Below are positions 46,720 through 61,189 of a DNA stretch of 64,000 nucleotides, in pieces. The first letter of the stretch is position 1, and each line of letters starts with the position of its first letter. The stretch comes from Histoplasma ohiense (lineage: Eukaryota; Ascomycota; Eurotiomycetes; Onygenales; Ajellomycetaceae). The notes beneath the pieces are model-generated. The model searched no databases and was not told the DNA's origin. It was given only the letters and a program-made list of their open reading frames with translations. The position numbers were made by a program, and so were the translations under genes. Location of the stretch: positions 4,393,501-4,457,500 of the forward strand of contig JAEVHH010000002.1 of assembly GCA_017607445.1 (NCBI GenBank). Direction: 5' to 3'.

Positions 46720-49700
46720 GTGAGAACTCATAGATGTTGAGAATGGTGATGTTCTTCAAGACAGACACAGATTCTCAGATTGAATGATCATATTCTACTC
46801 ATTTGATGAGATATTCACAGCAGTGATGATTGGTTCTATTGTCAAGAATTGCTTTGATTTCCCACTCAAGTTTGTTGTTTTCTTCTACAATGACAGATGA
46901 CTGTCAATTGAAGATTCTCTGTGAGAGGAATGAATCCTCAGCTGTGGATTGAAGCAGATTTGTATGAAAGACATTATAGATATCAGATGAGATGTTGAGT
47001 CAATAATCATATATATCTAACACTTTCTTCACTGTGTACTTGACATGACAGTAATCTAGTGTATATAAGAGATAATCTGTTTTTATATTCTTGAGATTCA
47101 GTCAGATTTTGTCTTCTATATAATATCAGATTGCAGAACTTCTTCTGATGTTTATTTGATTCTTATAATTTTACTGAGCACTGATCATTGAAGCTTCTGC
47201 TCATTCACAGACTTTCTTCAACTGACTCATGATATTCTCTGCTGTCTGTATGAGACTGTGGGCATACACAGTTTCTCAGAGAGTCTTGAGAAAGTTCAGA
47301 ACCTCTAAGTTGTATTCATATAGAAGAAAGAATGAGCTTACATCTGTCATAACAGAATCTCAACTGTTAATTGCAATCTCAATATATGACAGCAGATTGC
47401 TTCAGTTGTTTTGCATGTAATTGCAGAACTTACAGAGAATATTCTTTACTGTTTATATCATTCTCTCAGTAGCTTCATCAGTCTCTGAATGATATACTGT
47501 TGATAACTTTCATTCAATTCTTAGTAATTGACATATGCAGGCTCAGAGTGCACTGATGAATTGACTGTCTCTATCTGACACAATGAATGAAGACAGATTG
47601 TGTATACAATAGAACAGACTTCTGACAAAGACATCTGCAATTACTTCAGTGTTTATTTTATCACAGAGCTGTAGTATTACACTTTTACTGAGTCAGTTGA
47701 CAATGACTAGAATATTTGTAGAATCTTCACTTTCAGACAAGGAAACTGCAAAATCAATAGCTATATTGTGTCAAATTCAGTTAGAGACAGATAGAGACTT
47801 CAGCATCTCTTTTCAGCATTCATATCATACTGTCACTGAGCTGCAGTGATCACAGTTGTATATGAACTGATGTATATCTTTTGACATATCTGATCAGTAG
47901 AATTTTCAGATGACAATGCTGTATATGATTTTGCATTCTGAATACTCAGTCATTGATGAGTCATGAATTTCTTGCATGATCTGTATTTATTGAGATTCTG
48001 AATTGAGAATTCATCATCTATTTCAGAAGTATAAGCAGTTGTCATCATCAATCAAACATACTGAGATATCTGTTCTTGAATATACATCTGTGGGGAATTG
48101 AGATGCTTTACTTCATACAGCTTCAACAACTTATTGTCAGAATTCATCTGCTTCTGCTGCTAGTCTTCATTGTTCTTCAAGCAAGAGTTCTTGAGCTTAG
48201 AACTGATTGATATATACATGAAATTCATCTAATTGTGTAGAACTTTCTATAATTGCAAAGTTGATTAATCAATACTCTCACCGTTTTCATCTGTCATTCA
48301 AGTCATCAGATGATATATCTTATTCTCAGCAGAATAGAGTATTTACAAAAGTATTCTCTACTTCAGATCAATAATAAATTGTGAATAAAAAATAGCTAAG
48401 AAATAATAATCAACATATATGTCTCTTAGTAAGCTTACAAATGATTGTGAAATACTCTAAATTCTTATAATCAATAACAATCTCAAACTTCTCAACACTC
48501 ATAAGTTCAGACTCTCATTCTTCAAGACATTATATAATCACTAGAAGCTTCTTGTTGTAGATCTTGTAGTTGCATTCAGCAGATGATATCTTTTTTGAAA
48601 TGAAGATATAAGATTATAGAATATCTTTATTATCATATTGCATCAATGCTTCATCTACTATATAATCTAAGGCATCTGTTTCAAGAATCATATGCTTATC
48701 TGAATTGAATGATTGCAGCATCAGAGTATTTGTGAATATATGCTTCAGCTTTTTGAATACTGTGTCTGCTTTATCAGTTCATTGAAATACAGTGTCTTTC
48801 TGAATCAAATTCATCAGTGATCATACAATATCAGAGAAGTTCTTGATGAATCTTCAGTAGAAGTTAACAAACTCTAGAAAGCTTCTAGTCTCTTTTATCA
48901 AAACTGATGTCTCTCAGTTGAGAATTGCTTCCATCTTCTTAGAATTCATGTGTACACCTTTTTCAGCTTTGATGATGAATTCTAGATAGATTGTAGACTT
49001 AGTCTCAAAGTCACATTTGTCAATGTCCACTTGCAGTTCAGCTTTTCATAGACAGTCAAGCACTTGTTGTACATACTTGCAGTGCTCAGTAAATGATTCA
49101 TTGATGAAGATCAAGATATCATTCATGTACACTGAGACAATCTCATTGAGCAGATCTTATAGAGCTCAGTTAATGTATTTCTGAAATATGCTTGAAGTGT
49201 TCACTAATTCAAAGAGAGTCACTGCTCATTTGTATAATTCATAACATATGTGAAAAGCAGTTAGTCATTCATCATCTTCATTAATCCTTATCTTATAGAA
49301 GGCTGCAGAGATATCAAGCTTCATAAATTATTTTGTTTTTTCTATTCATTCAAATATTTCATTGATGAGTGAGAGAGAGTATCAGTTCTTCTATGTAATT
49401 TTATTGAGTTCTCAGTAGTCAACACAGAATCATAAATCTTCTTCTGATTTCTTTGCAAACAGTACAAATGCTGCCGTGAGTGAGTTGCTAATACAAATGA
49501 AGTCTTTGTTCAATAATTCATTGAATGTTTTTCATAGAACAAGAAGCTTGTTGTATGATATGCTGTAGAGAGAATCTCAGAGCAGTTGTGAGTTCTTACT
49601 ATCTTTCTTAATGAACTCAATTGTATGATCTATATCAGATTCTCAGTGAGAGAGAAGCTTTTCAGCTTCTTTCTTGTCAAACATATCTGTGAAATCTTCA

Positions 49701-50225
49701 TACAATTTGAGTAGTTTTTTGTATGATTTCTTGAGGTTTTTGAGTTCTAGCTTCTCTAACACTTTTTTGATATTCATTATACTAGCAGCAAACACTTGAA
49801 CATTTTTCTTCTCATACACTTGATGAATTAGTAGTTTGTACATTTTCACTGATATCTGAGTGAGATCAGCAGTTCTATCAACATTCTTCTTGTAAACACA
49901 GTTATCTTCTGAGAAAATAAGACAGTGATTGTGTGCATTCAACAAGGTTTCAAATTCTGTGAGTCATGATAGATCAAGTATTAAATTATACTCAAGGTTT
50001 TGTATTTTGTATGCATATACATTCTTTTTCTCATATTCTTCTACATTGATATTAAATCTTACTATATTGTAGAAGGTGGATCCTCTGAGGTCATCAAATC
50101 CACTGAGCTTACACAGTTTGAAAAAGAGAATACACTGAAGCTTATGCTTCTCAATCAGCTGAGTGTCTATAAGAGTGTAATGAAGAATATCACTGTCTAT
50201 CATTGCTTATATATTGACTAGACTA
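46720..50225 (-). pseudogene. pol: X3 pol relic
   Basis: The minus-strand order matches X1 pol: protease (MIDSDILHYTLIDTQL, with DSG changed to DSD, about 50203-50150), reverse transcriptase about 49530-48980, RNase H to about 48290, integrase about 47970-47200 and chromodomain about 46890-46720. It is extensively interrupted. Confidence 0.83.
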
Positions 50226-50317
50226 TTTACAATGACAGAAATCATGATTGTGTTCACTTACATCTTCTGTTTGAATCTTCAGCTAGCTTTCTGCTTCTTG
50301 AGTTCTCATTTATATTT

Positions 50318-51334
50318 TAGAGTGAGAGCTCTTCTTTTCCCTGTGCTTGCTTGTCTGCAGATGATGCAGCATTCACACACATGAGGGGTTTACTCAGAGC
50401 AATTGCATTCAGACATTGATTTGCAAAGTGCTCTGACTTGTCACAGTATATGCAGACTTCTCTGATGATTCAGTCAGCAGTGTTCTTTTCTGAGACATTG
50501 GAGATTCTTGAGTGACTTGTATTTACATATGAGACTCAGTTCATTGATTCTGATTTGAAGGTGGGAGATGCTGCAGAGCAGTTCAGAGCATACATATTTG
50601 TTTGACAGAATTCTCTGCAATTTTGAAGCACATGAAACTGAGACAGATCATTGTTCAACAGACAAAGATCAGCACAGAATTCATTGTATATTGAGAACTT
50701 CAGATATTCTACACTTTGATTATACAACTGAAAGTTCAAATTCTGAAACAGTATGTTGATTTTGATGATATTATCTCAGTCTTACTCATCTGCTTCTAGA
50801 AGCTTGCAATTGAATTCAGAAAGATAAGTTGCCAATACAACATTCATCTGATAAGTTTGATTAAGTCAGTCTAATGCTTTGACTTGAAGTGTAGAATTGA
50901 GGAAGAGAGAGTTGAGTTGTCAGAAGACTAGCTCTGATGTATACTGATTGTTCTGACAATGATTCATTCAGAGTTGAAATTTTGCTAATGCATCATCATT
51001 CAATCTGCTATAGATATACCATGTTTGATTGAATAGCAGATCTATTGTCTGTTCATCAATGTTCAATTTGACATTTACTTTCAACTTTCACACAAGATAG
51101 AGTACTAGATCTTTCTTATATTTGTTGAGAATTGAAAGCTTCTCTCTTGAGAGCTTTTTGTAAGATGTGAGTATAGAAGAAACAGTGAATACAGAAGTAC
51201 TTATTTTAACAAGTCATCATTGCAATTCAGTCATCTGTTGTGTCTGCTGCTGAAGAATACTTTGTAGATCTAAGTTGTTATCTGCTGTGTTTGAATGCAG
51301 CAGATGTTTATAGAATTGTTTATAGTTAGTTCAT
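50318..51334 (-). pseudogene. gag: X3 gag relic
   Basis: The start is equivalent to X1 gag at about 51332-51334, with a small insertion after the second codon. The knuckle lies at about 50415-50456 on the minus strand. The stop is equivalent to the X1 gag TAA near 50318. Confidence 0.75.
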
Positions 51335-51677
51335 TTCAATATCTAAGAATATATAAAAAAAAAGAAAAGAAATACTTGTAGACACTCAGTCCTCTCATCA
51401 ACACTATTTGCAGTGTTGCAGCACTAAGCTTTATCAAGCTTCTTTGTGAACACTATTCACAGTGTTATAGTTCATAGACACTCAGACCTTGTAGAACATG
51501 GTCAATTGTGTCTCAGACACTTAAACACAACAGTCTATATAACTAACAATAGAGACACTCAGACTCACAAAAGATCTCTTGTAACAACTAAACACTCAGA
51601 TCTGTAAACAATGCACTTAAGTGTAAGAACTAATAATGAGACACTCAGACTTTAAACACAGAAGAATCAATTCATAA

Positions 51678-52190
51678 TATAACAGATGTACTTCAATTAA
51701 TGATTTAATACTATTCTAATTACAGATTACAAATTGATTAAGAAAAGAAAGAGAAAAGAAATCAGAAGAAAAGATCATACAAAGAGAGTTTTTATAGAGA
51801 GAAATTCAGAGCAGAAGAATATCAGAAGCTGCTTCACAGTGAAGCACAGAGTGAAAGAACATTAAAAGCTATACAGAAGAATTGTTAGAAACTATACAAA
51901 TGCAGAGTATGAGATGAGAGAATCATTGAAAGCTACACAGAAGAATTATTAGAAACTATACAAGTACAGAGCATGAAATAGAAGAATCATTGAAAGCTAT
52001 ATGAAAGAATCATTAGAGACTACACAAGTACAGAGCATGAAGCAGAAGAACATTAAGAGCTACATAAAAGAATTATTAGAGACTACACAAGCACAGAGCA
52101 CAGAGTAGAAGAACATTGAGAGTTATACAAGATTGCAATGACTGAAATTGATTGCGTAAGTTAATTGCTAACAGATGCTAACTCATCACA
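51678..52190 (-). repeat. 5' LTR of X3 (four tandem units)
   Basis: It has one more unit of about 62 bp than the 3' LTR of the same element. A deletion of about 20 bp lies near the outer end. The inner end TGTAAC has become TATAAC. Confidence 0.86.
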
Positions 52191-53329
52191 ATTGATAAAT
52201 GTGATTTTGAGACTAAGTCTACAATCTATCTAGAATTCATCATCAAAGCTGAAAAAGATGTATGCATGGATTCTAAGAAGATGGAAGCAATTCTTAACTG
52301 AGAGACATCAGTCTCAGTAAAAGAGACTAGAAGCTTTCTAGAGTTTGTCAACTTCTACTGAAAATTCATCAAAAACTTCTCTGATATTGTATAATCACTG
52401 ATAAATCTGATCTGAAAAGATGCTGTATTTCAATGAACTGATGAAGTGAATGCAGCATTCAAAAAGCTGAAGTATATATTCACAAATACTCTGATACTGC
52501 AATCATTCAATTCAGATAAACATATGATTCTTGAAATAGACATCTCAAATTATGTAGTAGATGAAACACTGATACAATATAATAACAAAAATATTCTATA
52601 ATATTATACTTTCATCTTAAAAAAGATGTTGTCTGCTGAATGCAACTATAAAATCTATAATAAGAAGCTTCTAGCAATTATATAATGTCTTGAAAAATGA
52701 GAATCTGAACTTATGAGTGTTGAGAGATTTGAGATTGTTACTGATTATAAAAATCTAGAGTACTTCACAATCATTTGTAAATTTACTGAAAGATATATGT
52801 GTTGATCATTGTTTCTTAGCTGTTTTTTGTTCATAATTTATTATTGATCTGAAGTAGAGAACACTTTTGTGAATGCTCTACTCTGTTGAAAACAAGATAT
52901 ATCATCTGATGACTTGAATGACAGATGAAAACACTGAGAGTATTGATTAATTGACTCTGTAATTATAGAAAGTTCTACATAATCAGATGAACTCTGTGTA
53001 CATATCAATCAGTTCTGAGCTCAAGAACTCTCACTCAAAGAACAATGAAAATTAATGATAGAAGTGAATGAATTCTGACAACAAATCACTGAAACTGTAT
53101 GAAGCAAAGCATTTTGATTTCTCACAGATGTATACTCAAGAATGAATATCTCAGCATATTCAATTGATAATAACAACTGCTTACACTTTTGAAATAAATG
53201 ATGAATCTCTGATTCAGAATCTCTATGAATATGAATCATACAAGAAATTCATAATTCATTGATGATTGAATATTTAAAATATGAAATTATGTACAACATT
53301 GTTATCTGAAAATTCTACTGATCAGATAT
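52191..53329 (+). mobile_element. X4: internal fragment (end of RT, RNase H, start of integrase)
   Basis: It matches X1 27535-28665. It starts at the X3 insertion point (ATTGATAAATGTG) and ends where X5 begins. It is very decayed: YxDD lies outside this piece, and RNase H text such as ECNYKIYNKKLLAII is recognisable. Confidence 0.82.
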
Positions 53330-53863
53330 TGTGACGGGTTAGCATCTGTTAGTAATTAACTTATGCAATCAACTCTCCTTCTGCACCCACTTGTTTCTGG
53401 CTGTTGTGATCTTGCATAACCCTTGATGTTCTTCCACTCTGTGCTCTGCACTTATGTAGTTTCTAATGATTCTTCTGTGTAGCTCTTAATGTTCTTCCAC
53501 TTCATGCTTCACACTCATATAGTCTCTAATGATTCTTCTGTGTAGCTTCTTATGTTCTCTCACTCTGTGTTCTGCACTCATATAGTCTCTAACAATTCTT
53601 TCATGTAGCTCTCAATGATTCCCTCATCTCACATTCCACATTCATATAGCTTCTAACAATTCTTATGCATATCTCTTAATGTTCTTCCACTTCACACTCC
53701 ACTGTGGAGTGGCTTCTGATATTCTTCCACTCTGAACTTTTCTCTATAAGAATTCTCTTCATACAATCTTTTCTTCTGATTTCTTTTCTCTTTCTTTTCT
53801 TAATCAATTTGTAATCTGTAATTAGAATAGTATCAAATTGTTAATTGAAGTACATCTGTTACA
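53330..53863 (+). repeat. 5' LTR of X5 (534 bp, four tandem units)
   Basis: TGTGACGG...TGTTACA. The first bases keep a CpG. Four units explain a length between those of X0/X3 (three) and X1 (five). Confidence 0.88.
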
Positions 53864-54238
53864 TTATGAATTGATTTTTCTGTGTTTAAGACTCAAATGT
53901 TTTGTTATTAGTTCTTACATCTGAGTGTGTTGTTATCAGTTCTTATGTCTGAGTGTGTCATTTACAGACCTGAGTGTCTAGTCATTACAAGAGATTCCTT
54001 GTGAACTCAAGTGTCTCTATTGTTAGTTATATAGACTGTTGTATCTAAGCATCTGAGATACAATTGACTGTGTTCTACAAGGTCTGAGTGTCTATGAACT
54101 GTAACACTGTGAATAGCATTCACAAAGAAGCTTGATAAAGCTTAGCATCACAACACTGTGAATAGTGTCTGTGAGAGAATCAAGTGTCTATAAGTATTTC
54201 TTTTCTTTCATTATTATTACATATTCTTAGATATCAAA

Positions 54239-55252
54239 ATGAACTATGAACAATTCTATGAACACTCATCACATTCAAACACAGCAGACAACAACTTAGA
54301 TCTACAAAGTATTCTCCAGCAGCAAGTGCTACAAATGACTGAATTGCAATGATGATTTGCTGAGATGAGCACTCTCATGTTCACTGTTTCTTCTACACCC
54401 ACATCTCATGAAAAGTCTTCAAGAGAGAAGCTCTCAATCCTCAATAAATATGAGAGAGATCTAGCACTCTACCTCATGTGAAAGTCAAAAGCAAACATCA
54501 AATTGAACATTAATGAACAAGCAATAGACTCACTATTCAATCAAGCATGGTATATTCATAGCAGATTGAATGGCAACACATTAGCAAAATTCCAACTCTG
54601 AATGAGTCATTGCCAGAATCATCAGTGTACATCAGAGCTAGTCTTTCAACAACTCAACTCTCTCTTCCTCAATTCTACACTTCAAGCCAAGATGTTAGAC
54701 TGGCTTAATCAGACTCATTAGATGAATGTTATGTTGAGAACTTATCTTTCTGAATTCAATTGCAAGCTTCTAGAAGCAGATGAGCAAGACTGGAACAATA
54801 CTGTCAAAATCAATATACTGTTCAAGAATTTGAACTTTCAGTTGCATAACTGAAGTGTAGAATATCTGAAGCTCTCAATATACAGCAAATTCTGTGCTGA
54901 TCTTCATCTGTTGAACAATGATCTGTCTCAGTTTCATACACTTCAAAATTATAGAGAATTTCACTGAATAAATGTGTACACTCTGAACTGCTCTGCAGCA
55001 TCCTCTGTCTCTGAACCAGAATCAATGAACTAAGTTCCACACATGAATGCAAGTCATCTGAGAATCTCTAACATCTCAGAGAAGAACACTGCTTACTGAA
55101 TTATCAGAGAAGTCTGCATACACTGCAACAAATCAGAGCACTTTGCAAATCAATGTCTGAATGCAATTGCTCTGAGTAAACCTCTCACACACATGAACAC
55201 TGCATCATCTGCAGACAAGCAAGAACAGAGAAAAGATGAGCTCTCACTCTAA
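54239..55252 (+). pseudogene. gag: X5 gag relic
   Basis: The ATG (54239) and TAA (55250-55252) match X1. The knuckle is present as CIHCNKSEHFANQC (about 55115-55156). Stops are TGA at the same kind of sites as in other copies. Confidence 0.8.
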
Positions 55253-55554
55253 AACATAGATGAGAGCTCAAGAAGCAGAAAGCTAGCTGGAGATTCAAGT
55301 AGAAGATACAAATGAACACAATTATAGTCTCTGTCATTGTAAATAGCTTAGTCAATGTATGAGCAATGATAGACAGTGGTTTCCTTCACTACACTCTTAT
55401 ACATCCTTACAACTACCCATGAACGTAGAGGTACATTTGAATTTTCCACTTTTCCAACTGTTTTTTGTATAATTTTAACCCTTCAACTCATTCAATATCA
55501 TCACACATCCTCTGCAATTACTCTATATGTGTGTACTGCACAGATTGAGTGGTC

Positions 55555-56990
55555 ATGGAGTCCTCAACACCCTCCCATCCACTCAAGGACATCAACACAG
55601 CCTATATCAGATCACTGAAGCTGAAGTCACTGATCAATTTTGTTAGTGAAAAGACTGACAAGAGACAGAGAAAGACTGTTACAATGTCTTCTTCAGTTTT
55701 CAAAGAAATCAGTGACAGCATTCTCACAGTCATCTCTCAGCTGCAGAAGCAGTTTGAGAAGACTCAACAACAACAGAATCTGCAGTAGAAGACTTTCATC
55801 AGATTGACAAAGATTCTGAACAGCTGAGTTGAGAAAAAGAAATAGTCAGCTAGTCAGAACTTTGTTTGAGTCTTCTGTGAAAGATTCATTGCATATATGA
55901 CAGCAGATCTGAGTGCAGCATCAACTCTGAGAGAGAATACTGTTCTGAATACTCATTCACAGTCAAATTCAGCAAAAACAACTGTGAGAGAGCTGACTAT
56001 CTGAGTGAGCATTGTGCAGAAGAAGAAAAACTCTGCTCTCTCTGAAGCTATCTCTATCAAAACTGCAGCTTTCTCAGCTGACAGAGCTAGTGAAGCTGAT
56101 CTGCAGTTCAAAAACATCAGTCAGTCAAGAAGCTTCACAGAGAACACAAAACAGCAGAAAAATTCATGAGTTCTCATCACTCTTCAATCAGAGAAACAGA
56201 TTGCTCAGCTGCAGTCATATACTGTGTGACAGATAATTATTGCAAACATTCAGAGAGTGAGAAATGTGACTAATATGTTGAAGATGAAGTTTATCAGAAT
56301 AGATTGAGTGATTATATTAAGCAACAGAGATATATACAATGCTCTGATCACTGAAAAAACAGTGACTACTCTTTATGAAGTTCTTAACATCACAGAGATT
56401 CAGCTATCAGAGCAGTGATACAATTATACTGTCTCAGAGATTTCAGAATTTGTTCAGAACTGAGAAGAAACAAGAATCCCCACAGACAAAATGATTGAGA
56501 GAGAGATTCTGACTCAGACAAAGATAAAATCAGTGAGTTGTCAACTCTTGCAATATGAAGTGAATCTTAAGACAGAGAAGATTATATGAATTGTCTTTTT
56601 TCTCATCTCAGTGAAAGACTTCTCACTCTTCAATGTCAGTGAGAGAATCAGACTCATTGAGAAAAGACCTCTGACAGTGAGACATGACTCAGAATATCAG
56701 AGATACTGTCATTCATCAAAGTATGTGCAACTGACAAAATACTTCAACTGCAGCAAGCTCACAAGTCAGCACAAGAGATCAACAAAAGTGAAATACAAGA
56801 GAGCATCACAGTGTATCAACTGCTGTCAACTCTACTCAGCTGAGTATCAGCACTGTTCTGCTGTGCTCAGATATGTGAATAGCATTCTCAAACATCTAAC
56901 TCAAAAGAAGCTAGCAGCTGTTCATTGTCTTGATGACAGATATCACAGAAATGCTCAGAAGTGGCAATCATCATCAACATAATCAATATC
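55555..56990 (+). pseudogene. LINE-1 ORF1 relic (nucleic-acid-binding protein)
   Basis: The ATG at 55555 reads MESSTPSHPLKDINT. A Gln-rich coiled stretch (LQKQFEKTQQQQ) lies near 55740-55790. The middle has several TGA stops. A Cys-rich C-terminal region (about 56690-56880) has successive zinc-knuckle-like motifs, readable as YFNCSKLTSQH, then CINCCQLYSAEYQHC. This is the standard plan of fungal Tad1-group ORF1 proteins, which coat the LINE RNA. It is broken by TGA. Confidence 0.75.
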
Positions 56991-57019
56991 AATGATCACA
57001 GTGATGATATCTACATCAT

Positions 57020-60000
57020 TCACTCAATCAACTTAGTCAACACAGCTCACTGAGCTAGCATTCTGTAAGTGAACAGCTATTCAAAGCTTCATCAGTGAAG
57101 AGAATATCATCTGACAGATGACTCATATCAGACAACACTCAACTCATACAGTAGAGCAGTAGTACAGTCAAGCAGTCAAAAAGTAGTCTAGCTTCAGCAT
57201 ACAGACAACAGATCTGAGACTCTTCAATCTCATTCTACAGATAAACTTTGACAGCAGCTCATCAAGTGATTTTTTATATTAGAATATCAACATCAGCAAC
57301 ACAGCTGATATCACAGAAACAATCAGCAGAAAAATCATTCTCTGCAGATCTTCTGAGTAAATACAGTCAGAGTAGCTTTCTGTTATATAGCAGCTCTACA
57401 GCTTGCTTTCAAGCAGAGCTGTGAAGTGATCTGTATACAGAAGTCTTACACACATTCTGACATTAAGACTTCTAACCACTCAATATATGAGTGCTTTGCA
57501 TTCATAGATTACTGAGATGACACTAATCTGAAACAGTGAGAGAAGAAGAGATCTCAGATCATAATATACATACATAAAAGTTCAAAGATAAAAGCACAGC
57601 AACACTGATCTGTGCAAAACAGAGATCTGCTGTGAATCAGTATCAATGACTACCACATTCTCAATGTATACAGACAGTCTGAGACAGACACAGTCATGAA
57701 TTATCTGATCAATTTGAGCTCATCAGTTCACTGTCTGATAGATGAAGATTTCAATGTATGATATGATGTCTTTGAATCAGAGGCAGTGAATCTGCATCAA
57801 GAAGAAGAGCTTGTTCAGTGAATCAGTGAACATGAGATGAACTTTGTGAGAAAGATAGATATTTCAATTCATATAGCAGACTATATAATTGATTTCATCT
57901 TCTTCAATGTGATTTTTACTTCCACTTCAGTGCATCAAGATTTACACTGCAGCTCAGATCATCAGTCTATAATTACTATACTGTCAACAACATCTCAGAC
58001 ACAGCAGAGCAGAGCTCAGATCAAGATCACAGACTCTCAGCTGAAGCTCTTTGCAGATTTTATCAGAGATTTTATGATAGACATATTTTATTCAGATAGA
58101 GTTGAGAATGCAGCACAGTTTGATAATCTGATTCAACACTTCACTCAGAATCTTCTGACTGCAGCTCAGACAGTCAATAAGTCAGTGCAACAAAGACAGA
58201 CTACAGCTCTCTGATGAACAGCAGACTGTCAAAGAGCACATCAAGAGCTCATCACTTATCAGACAGAGATCATGAAACATCAGTTCAAGAACACAGTGCA
58301 CAAAGCCAAGCATGTATACTGAAGACAGATGATCAATAAGATCAGAGATGACAGAGATCTGTATCAGATGATAGTATAGTATAAACTGAAACTCAATCTC
58401 AGAGTATCTTCTCTGATGATTGAAGATCAGATTATAGAAGAGACAGCTGTCAAAGCTGAGACATTTCAACAAATTATTCTAAAACAGTACAACTCAGCTA
58501 ATGATCTGAAATACAATTCATTGAATGATGAGTACTGAAGCAGTATAGAAAACCTGCTCTGAGATCCTCAGATTGAGATGAAGAAGATAGAGTGCAATAT
58601 CATTGAAGTACAAAGTATCTCTTCAGACACAGATGAAATCACAGTGTGACTGCTCAAGATATACTGACAGTATATATCTCTCTTTGTACAGCAGCTATAC
58701 AACTGCTGTTTTCAGCTCTGCCACTTTCCACAAATCTGAAAGCTGACAAAGATGACAATGATATTCAAGATAGATAAGAGAGACAGAAGCTCAGTCTACT
58801 TCTGAAAACTTATTACTCTTCTCTCAGTAATCTTCAAAAAATTGAAACACATTGTTGTAAGATGACTGATGTACACAGTATTCATTCATAATGTAGTCAG
58901 CTTGCAGTATGAAGAAGTGCTGCTCAGACAATCTGCAATGAATCTGATAGCTGCTTTCACTCATGAGATAAGGACAGTCTTCATACAAAATAAGAAGATA
59001 TTCATGATTACAATGAATGTACAAGATATCTTTGATACTGTGCTGTGCAGACATCTGCTTCAGCAGATAACACAACAGAGATGACTGCACAAGCTGCTAC
59101 AACTCATTGACAACTTTCTCACTGAATACAGAGCTCAGATTCAGCTGAAGAGAATCATCACAGCAGCACATCAGATACAATGTGATATGTTACAGAGATT
59201 TTCTCTGTTATCAATACTGTTTCTTCTGTATCTGACAGAGCTGCTGTGGCAGAATCTGAAATTGTACTTTGACTATACAGATGATCTGAATACTTGATGA
59301 GTTATATATTTATTTGACAACAATACTACTCTTCTCAGTCATGATATACAGAGTATTCTGAGATGAGAGGAGATAAATAAGATGATCTTCACATCAGAGA
59401 AATTTGAGATGATTCATCTCACAAGAAAGTAACACAATAAAGTATCATCAGTGATTGTATCAGAGAATCTGATCATACACTCTGTCACTGTTTCAGTTGA
59501 ATAGAAGTCAGTATTTCACTGACTGAGTATACACTTTGACAGAAAATTTATCTGAAGATCATATATCTCTGTCTGAGCAAAGAAAATAAGAGCTGTGGCT
59601 CAGCATATCTGAAATCTAGAGAAGATCAGAGATGAGCTCTTAGCAGATGTTCTGTGAAAGATGATCACTATCTACATAATTTTCTCACTGCTCTATAACA
59701 CAGAGGCCTGGTACAGCAGCTGCACACAGTCAGTAAAACATATAGACAGAAGTGAGAAGATCAACTCTCATCTGAAATGACATATGAAAACAGTTGAGAA
59801 GATACTTATCATAACAGTCAGAGAAATTCTTTCAATTTTCTATACAATATTCATCACAACTCTATATCAGAATGCTGAGCTCTCATCAGCAATGATAGCT
59901 CTGAAGAAGATCAAAATACATTTCATGACAAGACTTCAGATGATGAATGAGAGACACTCACTGACTTCACAGATAGCTCTCTCAATGATCACATATAAAA

Positions 60001-61120
60001 GAGAGACTGAAACTTAGCAGTATTTAAAAATCAAAATTCAGAGATTGAGAACACTGCTGTCTGCAGTCAATAGATTCACACTTATCATTTCATACTACTC
60101 AGAGAAATATGAAACAGATCTCACAGAGAGTGTAGACAAAAAAAATACTATTCAGATATTCAAGAAATGATGAAAAAGTCAATTTTCAACAGATCTATAT
60201 ATTTTCTCAGATGAATCAGAATAAATTCTTGACAACAGCAGATGAGTGAGCTATAACTTTATAGTCTATCAGAGAAATAAACAGCTGATCAGCTTCTCAG
60301 CTGCACTGAGCTCTATATCACATATCTTCAACACTAAAGCAGTTGATGTCTGCTGTGTATTAGAGTATGTGATGAAGTTTTTACTCTGTGTCATAGATGA
60401 CAGCATCAATTCTTGAATCTGACTCTATCTTGACAACATCTCAGTTATCTGAGATATATGAGACAGTGTGACAGTTTTCTCAAACTGAGTCTACAGCTGC
60501 TGCCACAAGCTTCTCAGACAATATAATATGAGTCTGAAATAAGTCTCTGAGTATATAAAAATAGAGAGCAATGAGAAAGCAGATCATCTGACTAAGTGAA
60601 TGATCACATCTACTGCAGTTTCAGTCTATAGACTCAAGATCATACTCACAGTCAGTGAGATCTGCACAGTGATCAAGCAGTTTAGTCAAAAGACAGAGTG
60701 AGAGTGATGAAGCAGAGTTCATGAAAAGCTCTCTGATTGATATCAGAGCTGAAGATTCAGCAGATCAACTGTGGAATATCAAATAAAAATCTCTTCAGAG
60801 CTCATTATATCATAGTATGTTCTTCATCACAGATTTACACTTCACTTCTCTTATGAAGACTTCTTCTGATATCACAGATGCTTTCAGCATGCAGATGTGA
60901 GACTCATCTATATCTATAAATACAACAAAAACTCAGAACATTTGATACTCTGTCAACACTCACAGAGATACTTTTCTCACTGACTCAAGAGATCAGTAGT
61001 ATGACCACACAACTGAGTGACAGCTGTTGTCTATCTAGAGTCTCTGATCTTTACAGACTTTGTAAAACTGCTTGATCATACACAGTTCTACACACAGTAC
61101 TGCATAAAATAACACAGCTG
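57020..61120 (+). pseudogene. LINE-1 ORF2 relic (endonuclease, RT, RNase H)
   Basis: Domains in order: AP-type endonuclease about 57400-58000, with DFNVWYDVFE (the leading Gly of GDFN is lost) and SSDHQSI; reverse transcriptase about 58650-59420, with DVQDIFDTV and the catalytic box YTDD (A to T; about 59270); RNase H about 60230-60620 (YLDNISVI, then KIESNEKADHLTK); C-terminal Cys/His domain about 60840-61000 (NSEHLILCQHSQRYF). The exact start is not clear because 57000-57350 is stop-rich. A long clean frame at 57837-58214 shows how uneven the decay is. Confidence 0.82.
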
Positions 61121-61189
61121 TTTGAGCACACATCATCTGACAGCCCTCCACAGCAGTTCCAAGCCTATGCAGGCAGTACAGATAGCACA

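Larger units (their letters stand above)
46227..52190 (-). mobile_element. X3: full-length family-X chromovirus (5,964 bp)
   Basis: The 3' LTR is 46227-46697 (471 bp, three units) and the 5' LTR is 51678-52190 (513 bp, four units with a small deletion). The interior has the polypurine tract, integrase, RNase H, RT, protease and gag in minus orientation. The right flank is ATTGA. The left flank is ATTGT, but ATTGA appears inverted at 45813-45817, consistent with an inversion after insertion. Confidence 0.9.
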
